From positions 1 through 64,000 of the forward strand of contig JACJYP010000011.1 in assembly GCA_020636045.1 (NCBI GenBank): a stretch of 64,000 nucleotides of DNA, in the 5' to 3' direction. Positions 35,615 to 44,385 of this stretch are shown here, one piece after another. Under the pieces are notes generated by a model, which ran no database searches, was not told where the DNA came from, and saw nothing but the letters and a program-made list of their open reading frames with translations. The translations under genes were made by a program, and so were the position numbers. The stretch's first letter is position 1, and every line of letters begins with the position of its first letter. This DNA is from Lewinellaceae bacterium (GTDB taxonomy: Bacteria; Bacteroidota; Bacteroidia; Chitinophagales; Saprospiraceae).

Positions 35615-37690
35615 ATGATGATGCTTTGCTACGCCAGGATTACACAAAAGTCACGCACTTTTATGCAATATTTATACGGAGCCGCGTTGGTGCTGGCCTG
35701 TTTTTGCCCCTTGGGAATATCGGCACAGGTGGACGAAAACGCCACAACAGAGCTACTGGAGAACTTTTTTCGGGACAACGAGCAGGCGACCGAGTCCGAC
35801 GCGCAGCAATTTCTGGAAAATCTGGAGATCTATCGCAACCGGCCGCTCGACCTGAACCGGGCCGGCCGCGACGAACTCCTGGGCCTTCATCTGCTGAATG
35901 AATTACAGGTAGAAAATTTCCTGACCTACCGCGACCAGTTCGGCCCGCTGCTGAATGAATACGAACTACAGGCTGTGCCGGGATGGTCGCTGAGCGATAT
36001 CCGCACGATGTTGCAGTTTTCAAAAGTTTCGACCGGCCTTGATACCCGTAATGTCAGCATTCTCAGGGGATTTTACGAGGGAAGCAATGAACTGTTGCTT
36101 CGATGGGGACGGCCCGATCCCCCGAATTACACCACTAGCGTGGAGGGCGAGCCAAACAGCTGGGCTTTCCGCTACCGGCACACGTTCGACAACCGCCTGC
36201 GATTGGGCTTTACGGCGGAAAATGACCCGGGCGAAGCCCTTTTTTCCGGAAGTAACAAACACGGATTCGACTTTTACAGCGCGCATCTGTACGCCCGCGA
36301 CCTCGGAGGAACGGTACACACGATCGCGCTCGGCGATTATTCCGCCCGCTTCGGGCAGGGGCTGCTCCTGCAAACCGGCTTTGCGCCCGGCAAATCGGCC
36401 GAAACGGTATCGGTGCTGCGGGGCGGCAGGAAAATAAACGCCTATTCGGCTTTCGGTGAGTCCTTCTTTTTCAGGGGGGCGGCTGCGGAATTCAGGTTTG
36501 GAAAGCACTTCGAACTCACGGCGCTTTACTCGAACCGCCTTCGCGACGGAAACGTCGTAACGCCCGATTCGGTCGACATGGAGTTTGCAGAGATCGTATT
36601 TTCGTCCTTACAAACCTCCGGCTATCACCGGACCCAGTCCGAAATTGCCGATGAAAAGGCCCTGCGCGAGCAGGTAGGAGGGGTTTCGGCCAGTTTTATC
36701 TGGAAAAGCGGTCACTTCACCGCCAATGGCCTGTATCTTCATTATGACAAACCCTGGAACCCCGCTCCGGCGCCATACCGGCAATTTGTATTTCGCGGAA
36801 ATGAACTGAGCGGCGTCAGCATCGACTACGAATGGCGCCGCCGAAACTGGATCTTTAATGGCGAAACGGCAAGAAGCGATAACGGCGCAGTGGCCAGTCT
36901 GAATGCGCTGCTTTTTTCTCCCGACCGGCATGTTACCTTGACCGCATTACACCGATCCTTTCCCAAAGACTATCAATCCATTTATGCTTCTCCATTTGCC
37001 GAAACCTCCGGCGCGGCCAACGAGCAGGGGATGTATCTGGGTGCGGATATCAGATACATCAGACGCTGGCAGATAAACGCCTATGCAGATATTTGGCGGC
37101 ATCCCTGGCTGCGTTTTGGCGTAGGTGCGCCTTCACGCGGGCGCGAGTACCTGCTCAGGGTATTATGGACGAAAAGCAAGGCCTTCTCGGCATATGTATT
37201 GTGGCAACGGGAGATCAAGGAGCGCGACAGCGATGTAGAGGGGCTTGCCGGTCTGCTGGAAAACCAGCGGGATCGACTGCGTTTTCATGCAAACTGCCGG
37301 GTAAGTGCCGGTCTGGAATTCCGCAGCCGGATCGAATGGACATTTTATGAAGTGGCGGGACTGAACAGCAGGGGGTATATCGCTTATCAGGAAGCCGTTG
37401 TAAGACCGCTCGGATCGAAGGTTTCCGGCGTATTTCGCTACGCTATATTTGATACCGAAAATTTTGATACCCGCGTGTTTGCTTTCGAAAACGATCTGTT
37501 TTCTTCTATTTCCATACCGGCCTTTTCCGGTCGGGGCACGCGCTTTTATCTCAACCTGCAGTGGCGGGTCAGCCGCTGGCTCCGCCTGGAGGGGCGTTAT
37601 GAGCAAACCGATCAGGTGCGGGCCGTCACGACGAGCGGGCAGACGGGCCGGGAGCGCTACTGGAAGTTGCAGGCCCGGTTCCGGTTTTAG
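35615..37690 (+). CDS. Helix-hairpin-helix domain outer-membrane beta-barrel protein
   Basis: The protein is about 690 aa. A signal peptide ends at GISAQ. Residues about 55-130 hold a helix-hairpin-helix pair (RPLDLNRAGRDELLGLHLL, then VPGWSLSDI) like ComEA-type DNA-binding modules. The remaining ~550 residues have the alternating pattern, aromatic girdles and terminal F (KLQARFRF) of an outer-membrane barrel. This architecture is a recurring Bacteroidota family of unknown function. A HhH domain exposed to the periplasm suggests a possible role in DNA handling, not shown. The start is uncertain: ATGs at 35603, 35615, 35618, 35621 and 35663 are all in frame before the signal peptide. Confidence 0.75.
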   Translation: MMMLCYARITQKSRTFMQYLYGAALVLACFCPLGISAQVDENATTELLENFFRDNEQATESDAQQFLENLEIYRNRPLDLNRAGRDELLGLHLLNELQVENFLTYRDQFGPLLNEYELQAVPGWSLSDIRTMLQFSKVSTGLDTRNVSILRGFYEGSNELLLRWGRPDPPNYTTSVEGEPNSWAFRYRHTFDNRLRLGFTAENDPGEALFSGSNKHGFDFYSAHLYARDLGGTVHTIALGDYSARFGQGLLLQTGFAPGKSAETVSVLRGGRKINAYSAFGESFFFRGAAAEFRFGKHFELTALYSNRLRDGNVVTPDSVDMEFAEIVFSSLQTSGYHRTQSEIADEKALREQVGGVSASFIWKSGHFTANGLYLHYDKPWNPAPAPYRQFVFRGNELSGVSIDYEWRRRNWIFNGETARSDNGAVASLNALLFSPDRHVTLTALHRSFPKDYQSIYASPFAETSGAANEQGMYLGADIRYIRRWQINAYADIWRHPWLRFGVGAPSRGREYLLRVLWTKSKAFSAYVLWQREIKERDSDVEGLAGLLENQRDRLRFHANCRVSAGLEFRSRIEWTFYEVAGLNSRGYIAYQEAVVRPLGSKVSGVFRYAIFDTENFDTRVFAFENDLFSSISIPAFSGRGTRFYLNLQWRVSRWLRLEGRYEQTDQVRAVTTSGQTGRERYWKLQARFRF

Positions 37691-37727
37691 GTTGTGTCGG
37701 AAAAATACTGTGGGAATGGTTGGGGAG

Positions 37728-37970
37728 TCAGTTTACCGCTTCTACGCCGACGATCTCCGGGATCTTGCCTTTGATGGCTTCCTGAATACCGGCGCGCAGG
37801 GTCATCGCCGACATGGAGCAGGATTCGCACATGCCCTTCCAGCGGATCTTTACATGCATATCATCGGTGACGTCAACCAACTCCACGTCCCCGCCGTCAA
37901 TATTGAGATGGGGCCGTACAGTGTCCAATGCGTCCTCGATCCGGTCGAGCAATTGCTGCTTATCGTTCAT
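37728..37970 (-). CDS. NifU-like Fe-S cluster scaffold/carrier domain protein
   Basis: The 80-aa protein is a stand-alone NifU C-terminal domain with its cluster ligands C48 and C51 in CESC, preceded by LNIDGGDVELVDV and followed by GIQEAIKGKIPEI. Such proteins carry [4Fe-4S] clusters to target enzymes. Five extra in-frame codons lie upstream (ATG 37985), but a perfect -7 box at 37987-37994 implies transcription starts at or after that ATG, so ATG 37970, preceded by GGAGA, is the start. It is cytosolic. The msrA gene ends 58 bp upstream on the same strand. Confidence 0.9.
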   Translation of the reverse strand: MNDKQQLLDRIEDALDTVRPHLNIDGGDVELVDVTDDMHVKIRWKGMCESCSMSAMTLRAGIQEAIKGKIPEIVGVEAVN

Positions 37971-37986
37971 TCTCCGAAATTTCATG

Positions 37987-37994
37987 CAAATGTA
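37987..37994 (-). promoter_or_regulatory. -7 box of the NifU-like gene
   Basis: On the minus strand it reads TACATTTG, a full TAnnTTTG match. The expected transcription start, about 7 nt downstream, falls near 37980. That excludes ATG 37985 and supports ATG 37970. Confidence 0.65.
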
Positions 37995-38027
37995 ACACGA
38001 AATCGCCTTTTTTGCTCACCGGCATCT

Positions 38028-38690
38028 TTACTGCTTTAACTTTTCCTGGTACTTCTGTCTGAACTTCTTCACTTTCGGCGCGATCACGATCGAACAGTAT
38101 GGCTGAGCAGGATTATCCTTGTAGTAGTTCTGGTGATAATCCTCGGCTTTGTAAAACGCATCGAACGCGGTGATCTCCGTCACGACAGGGGCTTCCCATA
38201 TGTCCGCTGCCGCGGCTTTAACCTCCTCTGCAACAGACTTTTGCTCCGGCGAATGGTAGAAAATGGCAGAGCGGTATTGTGTGCCGACATCGTTACCCTG
38301 CCTGTTGAGGGTAGTCGGGTCGTGCACGGTGAAAAATATTTCCACTATTTCCCGGAATGAAATGACTGCGGGATCATAAGTGATCTGGATCACTTCGGCA
38401 TGGCCGGTGGTGCCGTTGCACACTTCGCGGTATCCCGGGTTTCGCACATGGCCGCCGGAATAGCCGCTTTCGACCTTGCTTACCCCTTTGAGGTCCTGGA
38501 AAAAGGCCTCTATACACCAGAAACAGCCGCCGCCGAGGGTGGCAAGTTCGAGATCGTTGGAAGGATTGACAGTATTGCTGTCCCGGGCTGCAACTGTATT
38601 GGTCATGGTAGAATCCGTTTTAGAAGTAAGGGTTTGTGCCGGGAGCGACCCGGCAATCAGGTACGCCAGAGCGGTCAGGTATAATTTCAT
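38028..38690 (-). CDS. msrA: Peptide-methionine (S)-S-oxide reductase MsrA, exported form
   Basis: The product from ATG 38690 is 220 aa, with a signal peptide (MKLYLTALAYLIAGSLPAQ) and a linker to about residue 48. The MsrA domain has LGGGCFWC with catalytic C56 and a second C59. Other family motifs are SGYSGGHVRNPGYREVC, GHAEVIQITYDP and NRQGNDVGTQYRSAIF. It reduces methionine-S-sulfoxide in proteins; with a signal peptide it probably repairs envelope or secreted proteins. The in-frame ATG at 38717 would put nine polar residues before the signal, so 38690 is preferred. Confidence 0.93.
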   Translation of the reverse strand: MKLYLTALAYLIAGSLPAQTLTSKTDSTMTNTVAARDSNTVNPSNDLELATLGGGCFWCIEAFFQDLKGVSKVESGYSGGHVRNPGYREVCNGTTGHAEVIQITYDPAVISFREIVEIFFTVHDPTTLNRQGNDVGTQYRSAIFYHSPEQKSVAEEVKAAAADIWEAPVVTEITAFDAFYKAEDYHQNYYKDNPAQPYCSIVIAPKVKKFRQKYQEKLKQ

Positions 38691-38823
38691 AACGCCAAAG
38701 AGGTATTCGACAGTCAAACGGCGGATGTTTGCCTTTGGTTTTGTCTTGGGCTTGCATCTGACTAAAGTGTCGTCGCCAAAACATTTGGGAACCTGGCGCC
38801 GCTTGATTCCCGACCGGCATAAT

Positions 38824-41800
38824 CTAACGGAAAAGCGTCACGTCACCACTCAGGAGTGTGCTCCGCCCGTTTGCAAATTCAAATTCTGCGTACCAGACAT
38901 AAACACCGGATTGTGCCGGTTTCCCGTTAATTGTACCGTCCCACCCGTGTGGATCTCCAGGTATAAATCCGGGTACTTCAAATACCATTGAACCCCAGCG
39001 ATCAAAAATCCTGAATTTTCTGACTTCCACAACCTGCGCAGCAGTACCGATATTGAATTCAAAATACTGGTTGCCGGGTTGTCCTTCAGGAGCAAAACTG
39101 TTAGGGGCATAAATTGCACTGGTTTGTAACACTTCAATAAAAAGAGTTGCCGACCGGGAACACCCATTCGGATCGGTGAGTATTACGCTTACTTCACCTG
39201 ATTCCTGAAGTTTAAGCCCGGGAAAGTTACAATCCGTACAGGGATTTCCGATTGTGGCCGGCGGAAAGGTCCAATCGATTTCTGACCATTGCTGTACGGG
39301 CAAATCGGTTTGAGGGCGCGGTGCTATCAACTCATTAGTTTCTACAAGCAAGTCAGGCCCAAGGCTGAGCATCCAGGCGGGCTGGTTCATTGCATAAACG
39401 GTGGCTTCTGCGATTGTCGTGCAGCCATTCTGAGCCGTAGCAACAACCACATAAACGCCAGTATCTGTAGTCGTAGTAGTGGCAGATGTGCTGATAAAGG
39501 CGTCAGGACCCGTCCATAAGACCGAGCAATCAGCCGGACTGAACAATGCCTCCAGTTTCGCCGAATCGCTACGGCAGGTAAGATTGCCCGCTATTGCAAC
39601 GACTTCCGGAGCGGACGTATCGGCTTCTGCCACGGCAACAGCGGAAGCAGAACAACCATTCGGCAGGGTGACGGTAAGCAAGTATTCCCCCGCATTGGAA
39701 ACCTGCGGATTGGACTGAGTCGAGGTGAAGTTCATCGGGCCGGTCCACTGCCAAATGCCACCGGGCGGGTTTACTGATGCCAGAAGCGTAACAAATGGCT
39801 CAATACAGGTAATGGTACCACCGGTAGTTGTTATCAGCGGAAAATCAGCGTCATTTGCCACTATTGAAACAGCAGATGCGGTGCACCCGTTTGGCGCTGT
39901 TGCGACCACATTATAACTCCCGGGTAAGGTGACTGACGGATTTGGTTGTGTGGATGTAAAGTTTTGGGGGCCAGTCCAGAACAGGGTGCTCGTGCCAGGC
40001 TGGACAATAAGGTTCATCTGAACTTCGGGCATATCGCAGGTGATCGTAGCACCGCCGACGTTTAGCAATGGAGCGACCGTATCGATCGCTACCTGGACGG
40101 CGGAAACTGCGCTGCAGCCATTTGCAGCAGTAACAGTAGCCACATACGAGCCCGGTGCGTCCACAGTTACCGAGGGTAGTACAGAATTAAAATTCTGGGG
40201 CCCCTGCCACTGAAAGATGCCTCCCTGCGGTACCGGAGTGGCGACAATTTCTACGGTGGGTTGACCGCAGGTTATCATGCCTGCGGATAACCCGAATACA
40301 GGTGGCATCGTATCTGTCAGAACATATACAGTATCGGAAGCTATACATCCAGCCGAAGTAGTGGCGGTCAATATATATGTGCCGGGCACGTCAACGACAG
40401 GATCGGAGAGCCCGGAAGAGAAGTTTTGCGGTCCGGACCAAAGCAGCACGGATGCCGGTGTTGCATTTCCGCTGAGTGAAACGGCAGGGTGTGTACAAGT
40501 GATGGTATCGCCTGTTGCATTAACAACAGGGCTATCAATATCTGCCTCGACTACGGCTGTAGCCAATGATGTGCAACCATTTTCACCGGTTGCTACGATT
40601 TGATATACACCCTCGGCGTTTACTACAGGGGTTAAAACTGTGGAAGAAAAGTTTTGAGGTCCGTTCCATAAAACTGTGGTATTAGAGGGGAAAACACTGG
40701 CCGACATGGTGAGTGTGTTTTGTGCACAGGTAATCAGCCCCCCGCCGGCTGTGACCAGCGGCGCCATCGTATCAACCGGCACCAGCACATCGGCTGTTGC
40801 AGTGCAACCGTTCGTAGCGGTAGATTGCAACATATAAACGCCGGCAAGCGTCACTTGGGGCGACGGAGAGCTGGAAGTAAAGTTTTGTGGTCCGGTCCAG
40901 AGCAGTTGCACATCGGAAGGGATCGAATTTACTGAAAGGCTGACCACATTATTAATACATGTGATCGTGTCTCCTCCAACGGTAATTAGCGGTGCTGTTG
41001 TATCTGCCGCAATTTGTGTTTCGGCGATCGTGGTGCATCCATTTTGGGCCGTAGCAATTACGGTATAATTACCAGTGGTCCCGGTCATTGGATCAGGTAA
41101 TGTTGAAGAGAAATTTTGAGGGCCCGACCAGAGTAAAGTTACATCAGTAGGCATCACTTGTGCATAAAGACCGACCACCGGCTCCGCACATGTTATGTTG
41201 CTTCCCGTAACGAATACCTGTGGTGGAATTGTGTCAGCGGCGACATACAGAGCACCCTGTGTTGTGCAGCCATTTGGAGCGGTAACAGTTGTTGAGTAAA
41301 ATCCGGGGATCGTAGTTGCGGTTGCACTGCTATCTGAAGAGAAGTTTTGGGGGCCCGACCAAAGAATGTCTGAGGTAGCCGGCTGAAATACAGCGGCGAT
41401 CGTCACTGACGGCGCTACGCATGAAATAGTATCGCCCGAAAGAAACAGGGTGGGCGCAACGGTGTCTGCCGTGACCACCGTCGATTCGGTTGCCACGCAT
41501 CCGTTCGCGGTCATTACTGTCAGAAGATACTGTCCAGGCACGGAAACCTGCGGATTGGAAATATTTGAAGTAAAACCTTGCGGACCGGACCACTGAAGAT
41601 CGGAACCGGTCGGTGACACCGATGCAGACAGGGTTATCATGGGTATTGCACAACTGATTGTCCCTCCTGCGAGGTTGATCTGAGGTATGGATGCGTCGGC
41701 AATCACCTCTGCGTCCGCAGTGGTCGTGCATCCGTTGGGAGCGGTCACCGTCACCGTGTAAATACCGGACATTATTACGACCGGATCAGGTTGTGAAGAA

Positions 41801-44187
41801 GTATATCCGGAGGGGCCGTTCCAAAGAACGGAACTACCCGCAGGGGTGAAAACAAGACTCAGGATAGCCTGGTTAACAGTGCAGGTAATGGTGTCGCCGC
41901 CGGCTATTACATCGGGCGGCAACGTGTCTGAAAACACCTGTGCCGTGGCGATGTTTGTACAGCCGTTCGTGCCGGTTACCGTCAGGTAATATGTGCCGGC
42001 AATATTGATGGCCGGATTGAGCATTGTGGAAAAAAAGCTCTGGGGCCCCGTCCATACGGGCGTGCTCCCTGGCGGAAATACCAATGCCCCGAGGTTAAGC
42101 GTGTCCTGCACGCATGTGAGCGTGCCTCCGGATACGGTTACCTGTGGTTGGAGGGTGTCGGCAAGAAGAACAACATCAGCGAAGGCTGAACATCCGTTTC
42201 CGGACGTGACGACAACCTCATAGTTTCCGGGTATGGCCACTACCGGACTGGCCTGGCTGGAAGTATATCCCAATGGCCCTGACCACAAAACAATGGCATC
42301 CGTTGGGAAAAAAGCGGCAGTAAGTTGTCCACTTGGCGAAGCACAGTTTATTGTATCGCCTGCTGCAGTCAGTACGGGTGTGATCGTATCGATCGATACT
42401 AGCAGCGTGTCGTATGAAATACATCCGTTCGGGGCAATGCCGGTGACATAGTATGTTCCCGGGACATTTACCGTTACCGTTTGTTGACTGCCCGGGTTAA
42501 TCTGAGGCCCGGTCCATAAAAAACCGGTGCCGGCGATGTCTGCTTGTACAGAAAGCACGGCACTGGGAACCGAGCAAGTGAGCGTATCATCCCCGCTGGT
42601 GGTCAGTACTGGTGATGCGAAATCAGAACTTACCGAGACCGAGTCTTGTCGGACACACCCGTTTGGTGCGGTCAAGGTAACCGTATAGACGCCGGCAAGT
42701 GTAACTTCCGGATCCGGGAGATTTGAAACAAAGCCACCCGGGCCGTTCCAGGCATAGCTTACTCCGGGTGTGTTGGAAACTGCGGTTATTTTTCCGACTG
42801 TGTTTGCACAAGTAAGACTGTCCCCGGTTACAGTCAGATCGGGAAATTGCTGGCTGGCGGGTACGGTAACGAGCGCCGTATCGGCACAAAGAATGCCTGC
42901 AAAAAAACGTTGGACGATAAGACGGTATAACCCGGGGCTCGTTACCGGGAGCATGGTTGCATTCGACAATACCAATCCATTGGCATTTTGCCAGGTGTAA
43001 AAACTGCCGGGACTGGACCCGCTGCCATCGAGTATGATGGTATCCTGCGTACAATCAAGCGTATCCGGCAGTGCTATAATTGCCTCGGTTTTTACAACCA
43101 GAATGGTAAAATTGATCGTACTGTCGCACCCGTTGGCCGCAGATACGACCTCCTGGTATTGGCCGTTATTACAATATGATCCGTTGCCAACAGGTGCACA
43201 TTCTCCTTCACAGAGTGGGATAACCCCGAGGTTTTTTACTATCGGGGGCGGCACAAACAATTGCTGTTTTACTGTACTGTCACAACCGATCGATGTGGTA
43301 TAGGTATACGACAACAACTGGCTGGATGTATAGAGATTACCATCAAGCCATTCAAATTCTTCTCCGGCACAGATCGTGACATTTGGCAGTAATGTAGGGG
43401 GAATCGGCGCAACTGTTACGGGAAGGCAGGCGTTGGGGCCTTGCGAACACGGATTTATTCCGTTGACGCATAACTGGCCGCTCTGATTTCCCCAGGTAAC
43501 GGTAACCGTGGTACCCTCCTGATGATCAAGAAAAACAGGGGAAGGAGAACCATTGATCAAAGTGCCGGCAGGCGCCGTCCATCGGTACATACATGCTCCA
43601 TATACCGGCGGGATTGAATATTCTACTACAGCTCCCGGGCATACCTGGGTAGGGCCGCTGGGTATTTCAGGCGCGGCAACATTTGGGGCCTGTGCGCTGC
43701 CACTTAATACGGTTACTGTAAATGCACATGATGCAGGGCCGTTGTTATCAAAAACCAGAAAATAGGGACAGCCGGGAACCAATGGCTCGAGGTTTGAAAA
43801 AAAATAGGAATTACCCGTAAACATGGCGGTATTGCAATCTGATACCAGGTCGAACGTCTGACAATCTTCAGTTCGGTATATCCCCATTTCAATACTGTTT
43901 CCCAATGTGCAAGCGCCTACATCCACCTGTATGCTCAGGTCGGTTGTTCCCGCTACGAACCCCATGTACCCCATACTGTGAACGACCTGCGTGCAATAAC
44001 CCGGAATAATTTGTCCCTGAACGGTTTGCGTAGTCGTAGAAGTATAGCCATCCAAATTGCATAAAATACAGGATTGGCTACAGGTTTTTGCAAGCGGAGG
44101 ATTCGGGATCGCGCATGCCGGCGGCAACTGGGAGAAAGCCCCGGGAATGCATGAAAATATAATTAATAGTGTTGATATTGTCTTCAT
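38824..44187 (-). CDS. Giant repeat adhesin, 15 PKD-like repeats, T9SS type B sorting domain
   Basis: The product from ATG 44187 is 1787 aa; its signal peptide (MKTISTLLIIFSCIPGAFSQ) fixes the start, 75 nt inside a longer open frame. An N-terminal domain of ~150 residues has several Cys. One or two irregular PKD-like domains follow. Next are 15 tandem repeats of about 82 residues with the core 'GGDTITC...LLWTGPQNFTS...V..PG.Y.VTVTAPNGCT' and a VxxDT.AP linker. The C-terminus (NSFAPEGQPGNQYFEFN, FRIFDRWGSMVFE, then GWDGTINGKPAQSGVYVW) is a type B domain. This is a long, stiff surface stalk, presumably adhesive. No PorP/SprF partner lies nearby. Confidence 0.9.
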   Translation of the reverse strand: MKTISTLLIIFSCIPGAFSQLPPACAIPNPPLAKTCSQSCILCNLDGYTSTTTQTVQGQIIPGYCTQVVHSMGYMGFVAGTTDLSIQVDVGACTLGNSIEMGIYRTEDCQTFDLVSDCNTAMFTGNSYFFSNLEPLVPGCPYFLVFDNNGPASCAFTVTVLSGSAQAPNVAAPEIPSGPTQVCPGAVVEYSIPPVYGACMYRWTAPAGTLINGSPSPVFLDHQEGTTVTVTWGNQSGQLCVNGINPCSQGPNACLPVTVAPIPPTLLPNVTICAGEEFEWLDGNLYTSSQLLSYTYTTSIGCDSTVKQQLFVPPPIVKNLGVIPLCEGECAPVGNGSYCNNGQYQEVVSAANGCDSTINFTILVVKTEAIIALPDTLDCTQDTIILDGSGSSPGSFYTWQNANGLVLSNATMLPVTSPGLYRLIVQRFFAGILCADTALVTVPASQQFPDLTVTGDSLTCANTVGKITAVSNTPGVSYAWNGPGGFVSNLPDPEVTLAGVYTVTLTAPNGCVRQDSVSVSSDFASPVLTTSGDDTLTCSVPSAVLSVQADIAGTGFLWTGPQINPGSQQTVTVNVPGTYYVTGIAPNGCISYDTLLVSIDTITPVLTAAGDTINCASPSGQLTAAFFPTDAIVLWSGPLGYTSSQASPVVAIPGNYEVVVTSGNGCSAFADVVLLADTLQPQVTVSGGTLTCVQDTLNLGALVFPPGSTPVWTGPQSFFSTMLNPAINIAGTYYLTVTGTNGCTNIATAQVFSDTLPPDVIAGGDTITCTVNQAILSLVFTPAGSSVLWNGPSGYTSSQPDPVVIMSGIYTVTVTAPNGCTTTADAEVIADASIPQINLAGGTISCAIPMITLSASVSPTGSDLQWSGPQGFTSNISNPQVSVPGQYLLTVMTANGCVATESTVVTADTVAPTLFLSGDTISCVAPSVTIAAVFQPATSDILWSGPQNFSSDSSATATTIPGFYSTTVTAPNGCTTQGALYVAADTIPPQVFVTGSNITCAEPVVGLYAQVMPTDVTLLWSGPQNFSSTLPDPMTGTTGNYTVIATAQNGCTTIAETQIAADTTAPLITVGGDTITCINNVVSLSVNSIPSDVQLLWTGPQNFTSSSPSPQVTLAGVYMLQSTATNGCTATADVLVPVDTMAPLVTAGGGLITCAQNTLTMSASVFPSNTTVLWNGPQNFSSTVLTPVVNAEGVYQIVATGENGCTSLATAVVEADIDSPVVNATGDTITCTHPAVSLSGNATPASVLLWSGPQNFSSGLSDPVVDVPGTYILTATTSAGCIASDTVYVLTDTMPPVFGLSAGMITCGQPTVEIVATPVPQGGIFQWQGPQNFNSVLPSVTVDAPGSYVATVTAANGCSAVSAVQVAIDTVAPLLNVGGATITCDMPEVQMNLIVQPGTSTLFWTGPQNFTSTQPNPSVTLPGSYNVVATAPNGCTASAVSIVANDADFPLITTTGGTITCIEPFVTLLASVNPPGGIWQWTGPMNFTSTQSNPQVSNAGEYLLTVTLPNGCSASAVAVAEADTSAPEVVAIAGNLTCRSDSAKLEALFSPADCSVLWTGPDAFISTSATTTTTDTGVYVVVATAQNGCTTIAEATVYAMNQPAWMLSLGPDLLVETNELIAPRPQTDLPVQQWSEIDWTFPPATIGNPCTDCNFPGLKLQESGEVSVILTDPNGCSRSATLFIEVLQTSAIYAPNSFAPEGQPGNQYFEFNIGTAAQVVEVRKFRIFDRWGSMVFEVPGFIPGDPHGWDGTINGKPAQSGVYVWYAEFEFANGRSTLLSGDVTLFR

Positions 44188-44385
44188 TCGGATGGATTTA
44201 ATTTTGAAACCACAATTATATGCAAAAGAATATCTTTTCCCATGGCCCGCCATCTTTGACAAATGCAGGTGAATTATTCAATTACCGCTGAAATATGACC
44301 TTTTTAAAGCCTTTCAAAGGCCCGGCGGGTGTCAAAAGGTACGTAACCTTGCATACTCAAATTTTACAGTACAAAACTACCTGCC

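Noticed and set aside
44188..44262. 25-codon N-terminal extension of the 15-repeat adhesin
   Set aside because: The signal peptide starts at ATG 44187; the extension is polar and would bury it.
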